From positions 99,033,893-99,097,892 of the forward strand of contig NC_092628.1 in assembly GCF_039555335.1 (NCBI RefSeq): DNA of 64,000 nucleotides, in the 5' to 3' direction. Made by a program: the position numbers and the translations under genes. The notes beneath the pieces are model-generated. The model saw nothing but the letters and a program-made list of their open reading frames with translations. It was not told where the DNA came from and searched no databases. This document shows positions 47,414 through 58,200 of this stretch, piece after piece. This stretch comes from Amphiura filiformis (Eukaryota; Echinodermata; Ophiuroidea; Amphilepidida; Amphiuridae). Position 1 is the stretch's first letter. Each line of letters begins with the position of its first letter.

Positions 47414-49029
47414 CAGTAGTGTACGCAGGAATTTTTCAAGGGGGCGTGATGATAGAAAACTGAATAAAAAAATGGCAGCGTAGCGGACATCGCGTCGAGC
47501 TTGCGCGACGCCAGGGGGGTGTCTGAGGGGGGATGAGTAATAAACTTTTGCAAAATGAAGACCTAATTGAAGCGATTTGGTGGACCATGTTGGTACTATT
47601 AGCGTGTAAAATTTTAGTCTGAAAAAGTCAAAAATTCGTGAAATGACGCATGACGGTCCATGAAGCCTTTTGTGAACAAGTTTTCCCTTTAATTGTAGGC
47701 CTATAAATTGTGTTAAACACAAATTGGTAAATGTCGAAAGCAGAAGCAAAAATGGCCACTTGTTTATCCACTCTGCAGGGGGTGTCTGAGGGGATGTGCC
47801 CCTCAGAAGTTAAAACCTTTGCAAAATGAAGACCTAATTGGAGTGATTTGGTGGACCATTTTGGTACTATTAGTGTGTAAAATTTTAGTTTCAAAAAGCC
47901 GAAAATTTGTGAAATGACGGTCCATGAAGCCTTTCGTGAACAAGTTTTCCCTTTAATTGTAGGCCTATAAATTGTGTTAAACACAAATTGGTAAATGTCA
48001 AAAGCAGAAGCAAAAATGGCCACTTGTTTATCCCCGGGGTTTATCCACTATGCAGGGGGTGTCTGAGGGGATGTGCCCTAGCCGCAGTCTGTGACCCTCA
48101 CGGACGCAACCTCTCTGGATAGTATACTAAATAGCAACAGAGCCCGAAAGTAGTGCTAATGTGCCCCTGAGAATTTTGAAACTTTTGCAAAATGAAGACC
48201 TAATTGGTGCGATTTGGTGGACCATTTTGGCACTATTAGTCTGTAAAATTTTAGTTTCAAAAAGCCGAAAACGAGTGAAATGACGGTCTACTTGAGGTGA
48301 ACAAGTTTTTCCTCCTCAGATATGTTGCAAAATGAAGGTCCAATTGAAACCATTTGGTGCATAATTTTTACACTATTTCATAAATTCAAAATACTGTCTA
48401 AATATGCTTTATTTTAATATATTCTTTTGAAAAGCGATTAGATTTAGATTACTAAGTAAAAATCATCTGAAGTACATAAAGCTTGAGTAGACGTACTAGC
48501 ACCATGTTTTGACAGAAAAAAAATTGCAAACGATTTTCAGATGATAACATGGCGCAATTAAATGCGGTGTAAGAGATACAGTTTTGAAAGTGTGATGATG
48601 GGGTTGACAATTTAAACTTTTAAGTACGTTGCTGGGGTGTGGGGTGTGTGGGAGGGGGAGGAGGGGGTGTAAATATGTATATCCATGGCAATTAACAATT
48701 AAAACCTTTACGCATATACGTTGCCAGAGGTGTGATGATGGGGGGGGGGGGGAGTGTTGACATGTATCAACAATAAACACATTTACATATGTTGCCGGTC
48801 AATACCGGGGTATAGGGGTGAGATAATTTGTGTGGGGGTTGTTAAGTCATCTATAGGCTTATGATATTATTGTGATAGTATGTCCCCTATGCCTTGCTCA
48901 TCTTCCCCTCTCCTCCCTCTATCTCTCTCCTCTCTCTCTTTCTTTGCATTTTCTTTTTCCCATTTTATTTTTGGACAGATCCAAGGGGTGTTTCACACCC
49001 GTAACACCCCCCCCCTGCGTACGCCAATG
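47414..49029. mobile_element. hAT-like element in the third array unit
   Basis: Same ends, same target duplication (47406-47413, 49030-49037), same internal repeats and same flanking unit as the element at 44799-46407. It therefore arose by tandem duplication of the loaded unit, not by a second insertion. Confidence 0.88.
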
Positions 49030-50047
49030 GTCACTTTATTATTACTTGAGTCATGTCGTATTTTATTCATAGGCTACATGTCGTATGTATACGGACGTTG
49101 AAACTTTAAAAAGTAACAGTCCCCAACGAATTTAGATATGAGCTCTTTGATGTCCACTCCCCAATCAGGGAATTCCCTTTTAACAAAGGAGCACCTGCGT
49201 AGTACAAGGTACTGCAGCAAGGTTGCACTCGTTCTACTTGATGTGGCTTCATGTATTTATCATGCAGCCTATTATAAATATATCTATTTCATTCAAATAC
49301 AGGTATGTATTTAATATAAAAACAACATTTGAGGCTTTAGGTATTTTAGTCTCAGCTCAAACCAAAGTAAGAAAGTTTGAATTCTTATGTACCGTAAAAG
49401 TGGCGTAAGCGTTAGCCTAATGGCGCTATTATGGCTCCTTTGCCTTGGGGTAAATTTCATGTACAAAGAGAGAGCTACCTCCTCTAAAAATCACAACAAG
49501 AATTAAGGGTGTGTGCATGCCCTTATTTGCTGGTGGGAATTTTGTGGGCAGGCGCTTTAAGTTTGTGTCTAAAATACCAGTTATATCAAAGGGGCCCATA
49601 GCGCCATTAGGCGAAACGTTCACGGACTTCCATTGACAATACAACAATATTCGTGTTGTAAAGTAGGGTAAAAAGATCTAGGCCTCAAGAAAGAAAGAAC
49701 AGGAATAAATAAAGAATAATTAAGGACATAAAGAAAGAATTTTGCCCTAATGAATTTTTAGAAAGAGCTGAAGCAAGAAACTGAGTTTCACGATACAATC
49801 TTTTTATAGTTCGAAATGTGTGCAGCCGACAGAGTAGGCGTCCCTTTGTGTGGTTCAGTTCATGGACCTAAAGACCGGTTTAACAAGAATGTTAAAATTA
49901 TGTTACGCCAATCAAACATTTTTTAGGCCTAATATAGAAACTAGTAGGCCTACATACCACATATTGTTATTGAAAACCTGTAAGGAGAACAGCAACCCTT
50001 CACAAAAGAGAAGCTTAATTTTAGTGGTTACCTAGGATACCAACACC

Positions 50048-50463
50048 AGTGGCGCGCGCAAAGGGGACAGGGGATGTGCCCCCCCCTTTGTCAAAAAGAT
50101 CGGGAAATAATGCACCTAATCGGGGCAAACTGGTGAATTAGTTATTAAATTTTAAAACAGTCAGAGAATCGAGACCCCTGAACCAGACTTTGAAAACCTG
50201 CGTACGTTACTGCCAGGCCCAAACGCAGGATTTTTTGTTTGGGGGGTGCTGATTTTGAAAAGGTGGACTTTTTTCCAAAGGGGGGGGGGGCGATTTTGTG
50301 AAATGTGGACTTTTCCCCCAAATTTGGACTTTTTTGACCAAAAAGCGGATTTTTTTGCTCGCTACGCTCACAAATGCTTCAATTTTGGGACTTTTTGTAT
50401 ACTTTTGCAAATTTGGGGAGGTGCAGTCGCACCCGCACCCCCTGCGTGCGGGCCTGGTTACTG
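50048..50463. mobile_element. hAT-like remnant interrupted near its right end
   Basis: Left end CAGTGGCGCGCGCAAAGGGG. Right end (CCTGCGTACGTTACTG) is split and duplicated by the element at 50214. Flanks ACCAACAC and CCAAACAC may be a worn 8-bp duplication. Confidence 0.55.
50214..50456. mobile_element. 243-bp hAT-like MITE nested in another hAT-like end
   Basis: Ends CAGGCCCAAACGCAGG and, inverted, CAGGCCCGCACGCAGG, with the 8-bp duplication GTTACTGC (50206-50213, 50457-50464). Confidence 0.85.
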
Positions 50464-50609
50464 CCAAACACACGCCTTGGTGGTGGGCCTATATTAGGCC
50501 TATACATGTAAAACATCATAGATGACTTGGAATAAATGCAGATAAAGCAAATATAATGTAACCTTTACAACAATAAACACCTATACACGCCTAAAATAAC
50601 TCTAAAAAC

Positions 50610-51040
50610 CCTAACATGGAATTCAAGACTTTTGGTAGTCAATTGAAAAATTCCAACTTATTTGTGTAATTTTAGATACCCTCTATAGAGGGCGATGGAA
50701 TTCCAGATTTTTTTTGGTAAGTCAATTGAAAATTCCAACTTTTTTTTGATAATTTTTAAAAACCCTCTATACCCCTCCATGGAATTCCAGACTTTTTGCT
50801 AGTCAATTGAAAAATTCCAACATTTTATTTGGGTATCTTTAGAAACCCTCTATAGAGGGCAATGGAATTCAGATTTTTTTGGTAAGTCAATTGAAAATTC
50901 CAACTTTTTTTGACAATTTTTAAAACCCTCTATACCCTCCATGGATTTCCAGATTTTACATGCACTAAACAGGGCCGGAAATCCAGGTTTCTTCCTCAAG
51001 TATGCTTTGGAATTCCAGACATTTTAGAAAAAAAACATTT
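50610..51040. repeat. Right subterminal tandem array of the large insertion
   Basis: Alternating units built from GTCAATTGAAAAATTCCAAC, CCCTCTATAGAGGG and GGAATTCCAGATTTTTT, about four times. The CTATAGAGGG word also forms part of the terminal repeats. Confidence 0.8.
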
Positions 51041-52012
51041 TGCCCTCTATAGGGGGGGTGCATGTTTTATCTGGAATAGCCCATTGAGATTGTCATGTGT
51101 ACTATAGTACTTCTGTTCAATCAGCCATTACATTTGGGAATTATATGGGACTTTCCGCTGCAATTTTGTCATACACTATATTTTTAAACACTCAACAATT
51201 TAGGAGGATGGGATGGGGTTCCTTTTTTTAAACATGTAATAAATATTGATTATGTTTTTAGTTTAAAATTGTCTCAAATTGTTCATCACACATAACAATT
51301 CAAATAAAGATAAATTCCACACATATAGGATTCCTAAGTTAACACTGGAAAATAGGCCAAAGACCAATAAACTCCTATGCCTATTGCCCATGGCATTTTG
51401 CAATGTTACCATACAAAGAAGCACCCTAGATAAAACCTATCCTATTATGAATCATGTTGTAAGGAACAGTTTGAGACCATTGTGATAATAACCTGAGCAA
51501 TTGTTCAAATTTGACCCATGAAGGTAAAAACTTGACCTTTTGCTGATAACTCAAAAATTGGACATCATAGATAGGTCAAACTATACTTTTCCTAAATCCA
51601 TATTGCCTTATATTTTTGTGTATCTGAATGATCTTTGCCCCCTCTGTTCTATATTGTTTCCAGAAGTTGGTCCAAAATTGTTCAAAAATTGATGGTTAGA
51701 ATATTAGTGATCATTGTTATGTACACAAATACAAATCAGCTGTAAGCAAATCACACATCATTATCTGGTAATACATATATGTTTATAATATAATCATTTA
51801 TTTTCTATTTACAGTTAATAATTAAAATACCCAAGATATTACACTTGCAGTTGTTATTTTGGACAATACAGCTACATCAAAATGCAACATTATGATCGAC
51901 CTATAGTTTGCGGATAAATGTTATAAATGGCCATAAACCTATACATTGTTTATAAATGGTCATAAACCTATATAAATTGTGGCCATTTCAATATGATCCA
52001 ATGTTACATTCT

Positions 52013-52130
52013 GGTCAATCCTTCATGTAATTATTTTGTGTAAGCTAATCCTAACCCTAATCCTAACCCTAACCTAACCCTAAACTAACCCTAACCCTAA
52101 TTTCGTGTATAATTACATGAAGGAGTAACC
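52013..52130. mobile_element. 118-bp MITE filled with telomere-like repeats, only in block B
   Basis: Ends GGTCAATCCTTCATGTAATT and, inverted, GGTTACTCCTTCATGTAATT, flanked by the 8-bp duplication TACATTCT (52005-52012, 52131-52138). The block A empty site is 17224-17231. The centre is a short imperfect CCCTAA/CCTAA array (about 52049-52101). Confidence 0.85.
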
Positions 52131-52710
52131 TACATTCTGAAGAAGCATATTTATCAACACTGATGGGTACCAATCATTTTGATACAATCTGAATGAAGAG
52201 AGGCACAATTCTCTCAATAAATTTGGTTCATATTCCAAAATATATCATTTTTAATTTGAAAAATATGACTGGAAATTTGAACAATTAATTTGTTTGGTCA
52301 CTGCTACAAGCACTCAACAGTAAATAAAGACAAAGCACTCAACAGGTATATTGCAGTACTATCTTCATTGTGTGAAACAAACTTCACCAAGTTTAAGGAG
52401 GATAACCCTTCATCTCAAGAGACCACAAATGTAGGTAGCACTTTTTTTCTTTTATTTGTCCAGAAAAAAAAAACCATTTTGCTGTGAAATGACCGAAATA
52501 AAAGTGGGCCAAAATCACACACACAAAAGAGAAAGAATTTGCACATTTCCTCCTGAGAGAATTAGTACAGCTGTTAAGCTGAATCATTGTGCACTTTGCG
52601 ATAAAAGCATGAGAGTGTCTACACATGAAAGCTCAAGAAGTAAATGGTCCAAAGTTTATTTAAAGTTGTGGAGGCTTTTCAGATTTGGCCCCTATTGTTT
52701 TGTGTTTGTT

Positions 52711-52804
52711 GTGCATCTATCACGGGCGACATCATTAATTTAAGTAAAACAACAAAGCCAAAAATAATGATGTTGCCCTGTTATATGAGATGATAGATGC
52801 ATGA
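52711..52804. repeat. Palindromic MITE-like hairpin (block B), left arm shortened
   Basis: Counterpart of 17858-17968. The stretch CTCATATAACA is missing from the left arm, so the palindrome is broken. Confidence 0.7.
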
Positions 52805-53466
52805 CAGCAGTTAAAAACAAAACAAGTACACCATCCCTCACTCATACATGGATTGTTAATATTGTTAATGGCTGTTAATATTTGTATAAATTCTTTTGGT
52901 GAAGCAACTTTGGTATTTAAATATAAAGTACATGTACATTCTGTCTAGCAAATTATAAGATGTATGGATTTTCAAATTACAAGTTCAGTGTGGATTTATT
53001 ACGCACTGTTACATACATTTCCCCTGGTTCACATAGTATACAGCATTCTTTCTATGAGCCGTAGGCCCTACAATATGCATTGTTAATGTATTTAAATAAA
53101 AAGTAGCAGTTCCTAATATCAAATGGCAGAGTTCATCCACTTGCAGGGTAAAGTGATTCTTGTTCCTGAATGATAAAAGTTCAATTTACACTGGATCACT
53201 TAGCAATAGTGATGTGTCACTACAGAAAATTGATGTGCAATAATTGCTCTTGAAAAGCTATGCATTGCTTGCCGCTTTTACAATCATACTAATTGTCAAC
53301 AACAAGGCTGTTGGACTTGCTGACAGGTGTTTGCAAATGACATCCAATGTTGTTGATATTAATTGTTTTAAATTAATTAATTTTTATAGTTTGATGATCA
53401 CAAACAGTACATCGATTGCAAAATAACAGGCAGTGATTACAGCTCATGTGACAAGCAACAGTGTTA

Positions 53467-53676
53467 AGCCTGATCCTGACTCCACTTCGCAGCGCGATGC
53501 GATGCTTTTCAAACATCGCAGCAAAAGTTGAACATTGTTCAACTCCATCGCGGACCGAAATTCCCACCACGTGATGAGAATTTTCATCGCTGAGCTCGTA
53601 CAAACCTGGCTCAGATTACAGTTTTTATAGCATTGCAGCATCGAATCGCGCTGCGATGTGGAGTCAGGACCGGGCT
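53467..53676. mobile_element. Harbinger-like MITE (block B), internally deleted
   Basis: Same ends and TTA flanks as 18683-19065 but about 170 bases shorter; the inner palindrome is gone. Confidence 0.7.
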
Positions 53677-54482
53677 TTAGGAGGTTGAAAATTTATTCAA
53701 CACCCATGAGATCATTATTATCAATTGATTGGTTTGATGCTTGGAAAAGGCAAGTTTGTTATGAGTAGGAATTGATTTTCTGCAATAGCAATTGAGTGTA
53801 AATTCAGCCTTGTCAGCTGCACATTATTTATTTGGTATAAATTGACAAAATATATGTACCTCTATACATGCATTTACCAGTAAGTTGTCATTGAGTCTAT
53901 GTATTAAAGGCTAGTAGTGTATAATTGCATTCATGATACCAAACTACATACTTCACAATTTCATTTAGATAACATCATATAGAAATATATTCAATAATGC
54001 AGAAATAACCAAGTTGAAGTACGGATTCAAAAGTTGCACCCCTATTGGTTTGTGGACATGACAATAATGTTATTCAACATGTTCAATTACAGCGAGTGCC
54101 ATGGACAATAAGTGAAAACTCATGACATGCATGATGTGTGCAAACCAATAAAACCAATAGGGGTGCAACTTTTGAATTTGTATCTTCCATCAGTTTCAGT
54201 TTTGTACCTTGGTTATTTCTGCATCATTTGCTGTCACTGATATCTCAAATTAACGAAAACGTTTGTGACACAGTGCAGGTAAATGAGGCACATAGAGAGA
54301 ATGTCAAACCTGAGATGTTTATATTATATTGTTATCTGCATTACAGTTAACAAACATTTTCATAACAATATCAACATCATAAAGCAATCCTTTCAAAAAT
54401 AATGAATGATTGAAAATCATGTTGTCGGACACTGTTGAGTGCAATTTATCAATAAAAGCATTTAAAGTTCTTATTGGTTTAA

Positions 54483-54840
54483 GGGGGAACTACACCTGTC
54501 GATAAATTTATGTCTATTTTTGCATTTTTCTCAAAAACTAATAACACACTGGTAACAAAAGTTATGTATATTATTGGGGCAAGGATTCCAATTACTACAC
54601 TGAAATTTCAGTGACCCAAGACAAGCGGTTCGTTATTTATGATAAGAAATAAGGTACCGCTATGATGTACCTCATTTCCGATAATATATACTGAACCGCT
54701 TGTCTGAGTCACTGAAATTCCAGTGTAGTGAATGGATTCCTTGCCCCAATAATATACATAACTTTTGTTACCAGTGTGTTATTAGTTTTTGAGAAAAATG
54801 CAAAAATAGTCACAAATTAACCACGGGGTGTAGTACCCCC
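54483..54840. mobile_element. 358-bp foldback MITE with TTAA target duplication, only in block B
   Basis: Ends GGGGGAACTACACC and, inverted, GGGGGTACTACACC, flanked by TTAA (54479-54482, 54841-54844). Block A has the single uninterrupted TTAA in GGTTTAAGAAATC (about 19895). The arms pair over most of their length. TTAA specificity fits piggyBac or Kolobok superfamilies. Confidence 0.9.
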
Positions 54841-55599
54841 TTAAGAATTCAATGAAAAACACCTCTGGCTTGACACATTAATGACAATAAGTGTATAATG
54901 TTTATGCACCAAAGTTCTTCTAAGTGCATTATTAGACATATTTTGACCTTGTTCACATTTTGACCCATCAACATGGTGTTTGCCATAACCCACCTCATTT
55001 AGTAACCTTCATGGGGCACATATTTGTGACTGTACTAATACTGAACTACCAATAAATCATCTACAACATGATTTGTCATCTGTTACATGAGACACATATT
55101 TGTGACTGCCAATACGGAACCAATAAATCATCTACAACATGATGTGTCACTCTTTGCAATGCTAATACGAAAAAGGATACCTTAATTGAGAAACCTGTAG
55201 TGGTCAGCAGGATTTGTTTTTCAAAAAAGAATATTTTTGACTGCACTACTGAACATCTTCACCAATATTATCTACAACTTGATATGTCAACTCTTTGGAA
55301 TGCTAATATGAATAAGGATATCTTGATTGAGAATCCTGTAGTGGTCTGCATCTCTTCACCAGGTTTCTTCAGAGTTCTTTGTTTTTTCGAAAAATAATAT
55401 GCTCAAAATAGTCAGGACTCATAATAGCCTTGTGTATAATGCCATGGTAATTCAGCCATACTGAACTGTTATTCATTGGTACCAAAAAGAGTTCCTCCAG
55501 CATTTATTGAGGGACAAGTCTGAAATCAATAAAAATTGTCCCTTTAAGGTTGAGGGTTGCTAGATGTATGCATGTAGCACTTAGCACCTTATACACACA

Positions 55600-55652
55600 A
55601 ATTTCAAGTATGTGCTCAGTTGCATTATGCAACTGAGCACATACTTGAAATT
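55600..55652. repeat. Near-perfect 26-bp-arm palindrome, only in block B
   Basis: AATTTCAAGTATGTGCTCAG.. and its exact inverse are separated by one base. Block A (about 21760) has only the right-hand half. Confidence 0.9.
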
Positions 55653-55745
55653 AAAGTTAACCTGGCACATTGTAAAATAATCTAGTACTCTACTTTGCCC
55701 TCCATGGGCAAAATGCATGCATTGCAGAGTACAGACTGTTACCGT

Positions 55746-55814
55746 CTAATCTTTTTGTGTTAGCTTGTATAGCTCCTTCCCAAGGTCTGTAAGTACATCT
55801 CTATACTCCAAATC
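55746..55814 (-). pseudogene. Orphan terminal exon of a third ADPRH copy
   Basis: The acceptor TTTCATTCCAG is followed by GATTTGGAGTATAGAGATGT, encoding DLEYRDVLTDLGKELYKLTQ, then KD and TAG. Length 69 nt and the KD ending match copy 1 rather than copy 2. In the complete copies exon 8 lies 1.2 kb upstream; here no other ADPRH exon is found in the remaining 8.2 kb. It probably came along at the edge of the block duplication. Confidence 0.85.
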
Positions 55815-55839
55815 CTGGAATGAAAGGAAAGCCATTTAA

Positions 55840-56700
55840 AAAGTTGGTGGAATTTATGTCTAACAACATCTTTAATTTGGGCTCATACTGCTCATTGTTG
55901 CCAGATTGGCATGCATGAAGTTGGGTTAGACCAAAACTTGGATCATATGTCAGTGTACTATGCTTCGTCCTGAGTTCTATTCAACTACATCCATGCACTC
56001 CAAGCCATGGAATTCACTGACTAGTCTACTAGAATGCATGCAGCTGATGACCTTGAGAAATAACCGGGAGAAATAAACAATTCAAGATCAGAGTAGGCCC
56101 TATGCTGGTGGTGATGACTTTGTTTATTTAACTCGAAGAATTTAGGCAGATATGAAATGTGCTGGATATGTTTTTTGTTTGTGGGTGAATTTGGCTATAA
56201 TCAAAGAAATCTGGTGCATGACTCAATTTCAGTCCAGATTGACACCAAACACGTTCAAGTTGATAACCGTGAGCCATTTTGCGAGGACAGACAATTTTGG
56301 AGTTATAAATTAGAGTATTTTAGGATAGGAGTTAATGTTTGGTTTGTTGTTTAAGGGTACATTTCCCATTATTGGTGGTCTTTTGGATTGTCATGAAACA
56401 CGGTAGATGTAAGCGCAAAAAAATGTCATAGATTGTCGTGAAACTTTGCTTGATGTGATCACAATTAAGCTCCCATAATTGAAAGGCATATCAAGGTCAT
56501 AATGTGTTCAATTGAGCATTTCCATGAAAGCGTGGTGGATGTGATCACAATTAGGCTACCGAACATATTCAAGGTCATGTCAAGGTCATCTGAGGTCTGT
56601 TGTTGGATTGTTGGACGGTAATGAAATTTGGTGGGTGTCATCATCTTTCAGCGGGGAAAATTTCAAGGTTATCTGAGGTCAACTGAATTGATTGTTGTAT
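55840..56700. other. Single-copy-looking DNA after the duplication edge
   Basis: No counterpart in the rest of the window. Contains repeated CAAGGTCAT / GGTCATC phrases (56470-56660) and one 65-codon open frame with no recognisable family. Confidence 0.4.
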
Positions 56701-56708
56701 GCAACCGA

Positions 56709-56787
56709 CATTTTCATTGATTTTGAGGCCAATTCATGACCATTTTCAACCAAAATTCAATACAACATTTCCCTATTTATAGTAAGA
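56709..56787 (-). mobile_element. Helitron 5'-end fragment
   Basis: Shares ATTGATTTTGAGGCCAATTC..GACC.TTTTCAACCAAA and the terminal TCTTACTATAAATAGGG (minus strand) with the Helitron at 19943-20968. The 3' hairpin end is missing. Confidence 0.7.
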
Positions 56788-57182
56788 TTCTGATTTAAAT
56801 ATATTTAGCACACATTTTAAGAGCAAAATTTGTATTTGTATTTCTTAGTATATCCTTGGTGGTATTTACCAATAAATACCCATATGTCCCATCCGGTTAA
56901 TTATTTTACACACAAAACAAATTACCAGCATATCAGGCACTTATCAATGCTAAATTATGAAACTTGATCTGCAGCCGTGGCATTGTCTTTTTAAAGACAT
57001 TTCTTGTTTTCCAGTCAAATTTAATTCAAGAAAATTTATTTTTATAGGGTGATTACAATCAGGTGATTACATGTACATATTAAAAATGGTAACTAAAATT
57101 GACCAAATAAGACTATTAATTATATTTTGGGACTTTTTTTTTTAATCGCATGTCGTTGTCCCAAGGAGCGCGACATTATTAA

Positions 57183-57822
57183 GGGGTGGGGTATGAACGT
57201 TTGGACAGTATTTATTGTGGGACATACATCAGACATATCGAATTGCATTCTGAATCTGAAGAATGTCCTTCTGATATCAAATAATTTTGAAATTTTTTGA
57301 AATTCGCAATGTAATACACATTTTATGGCAAATGATTAAAATTGATATTTTTGATATTTAACAGTACTCGAAGTAAACTTTATAAATCTGATGATTTATA
57401 CTTAAAGTGTATGTAGGTGGGATGAAAAGCCAACAATCAATTGAAAATTTTGACTTTTCGTATTGAAGATATGGATTTTTTTCCCCAAAACACCCACAAA
57501 AATTAGGTCTTTTGGGAAAAAAATCCATATCTTCAATATGAAATGTCAACATTTTCAATTGATCATCGGCTTTTCCTCCCAGCTACATACACTTTAAGAA
57601 TATATTAGATTTATAAAATTTACTTCGAGGACTGTTATATATCAAAATGTGAAATATCAAATTTTAATAATTTGTCATAAAATTTGTATTATATCGTGAA
57701 TTTCAAAAATGAAAATTATTTGATATCAGAAAGACATTCTTCGATTCAGAATGCAATTCGATATGTCTGATGTGCTCTAATGTCCCACAATAAATACTGT
57801 CCAAACGCTCATACCCCTTCCC
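57183..57822. mobile_element. 640-bp foldback element with TTAA target duplication
   Basis: Left GGGGTGGGGTATGAACG and inverted right GGGAAGGGGTATGAGCG, flanked by TTAA (57179-57182, 57823-57826). The arms pair across about 300 bases each. Ends differ from the TTAA element at 54483. A half-copy of its interior lies at about 58030-58200. Confidence 0.82.
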
Positions 57823-58029
57823 TTAAAGCGTTTTAAAAATATTTTGCATTATTTCATGCGATTTTACATTATTTTTCATTTTTATATATTTTTCAGTGAT
57901 TTAGAAACTAACAACTTTGGCTAATTTTTACAATAATTTACACAAAAAAATCATAATGTAATGATTTTTCCTGTTAGTTCACATTATTTCCTGCGATTAC
58001 ATATTTTTTCTTGTGATTTATTATTTGTA

Positions 58030-58200
58030 TGTGATTTTTTTTTGAAAAGACCTAAATTTTTAGGTGCTTTTGGGGGGAAAAAATCAATTTTTCAATACGA
58101 AAGGACAAAATTTTCATATGTTGGACGGCTTTTCATCCCAGCTACACACACTTTAAGCACATATCATTAAATTTATACCATTTACATCGAGGACTGTTAA
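58030..58200. mobile_element. Partial copy of the TTAA foldback element
   Basis: Contains GGCTTTTCATCCCAGCTACA, ACACTTTAAG and ATCGAGGACTGTTA in the same order as the right arm of 57183-57822, without a terminal repeat. Confidence 0.65.

Larger units (their letters stand above)
43698..49935. repeat. Three-unit tandem array, base unit about 1 kb, two units enlarged by a hAT-like element
   Basis: Segment X (ATCATTGATTAAATATTTTG..., about 100 bp) and segment Y (TCATGTCGTATTTTATTC..., about 890 bp) form the unit. Order: XY (43698-44694), X-hAT-Y (44695-47310), X-hAT-Y (47311-49935). The first XY junction keeps the uninterrupted site GTCACTTT (43795-43802). Units are nearly identical. Y contains its own inverted repeat (GTTCGCCTAATGGCGC / inverse). 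Open frames here are shared by the repeats and match no known protein. Confidence 0.92.
34527..51081. mobile_element. 16.55-kb insertion with perfect ~42-bp terminal inverted repeats and 5-bp target duplication
   Basis: The left end starts GGCTATTCCAGATAAAACAT and continues through C7 and CTATAGAGGGCAA. The right end is its exact inverse. CATTG flanks both sides (34522-34526 and 51082-51086) and occurs once in the intact block A site (16244-16248). If one more base is given to the ends, the duplication shortens to ATT. Subterminal arrays rich in GGAATTCCAG lie at both ends. The interior holds a mariner-like MITE, a SINE-like sequence, a tandem array and several hAT-like elements, but no long reading frame. 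Superfamily not identified: 5 bp and these ends do not match any family I know well. Confidence 0.8.

Noticed and set aside
44821..48023. Repeated minus-strand frames of 73-131 codons (FASAFDIYQFVFNTIYRP and similar)
   Set aside because: They follow the internal repeats of the hAT-like elements, are shared because the DNA is duplicated, and resemble no protein family.
34527..51081. Polinton/Maverick element
   Set aside because: No polymerase B, integrase, ATPase, protease or capsid frame is visible and the target duplication is not 6 bp.
52049..52101. Chromosome-end telomere or fusion scar
   Set aside because: The array lies between transposon ends with a target duplication, and the empty site exists in block A.
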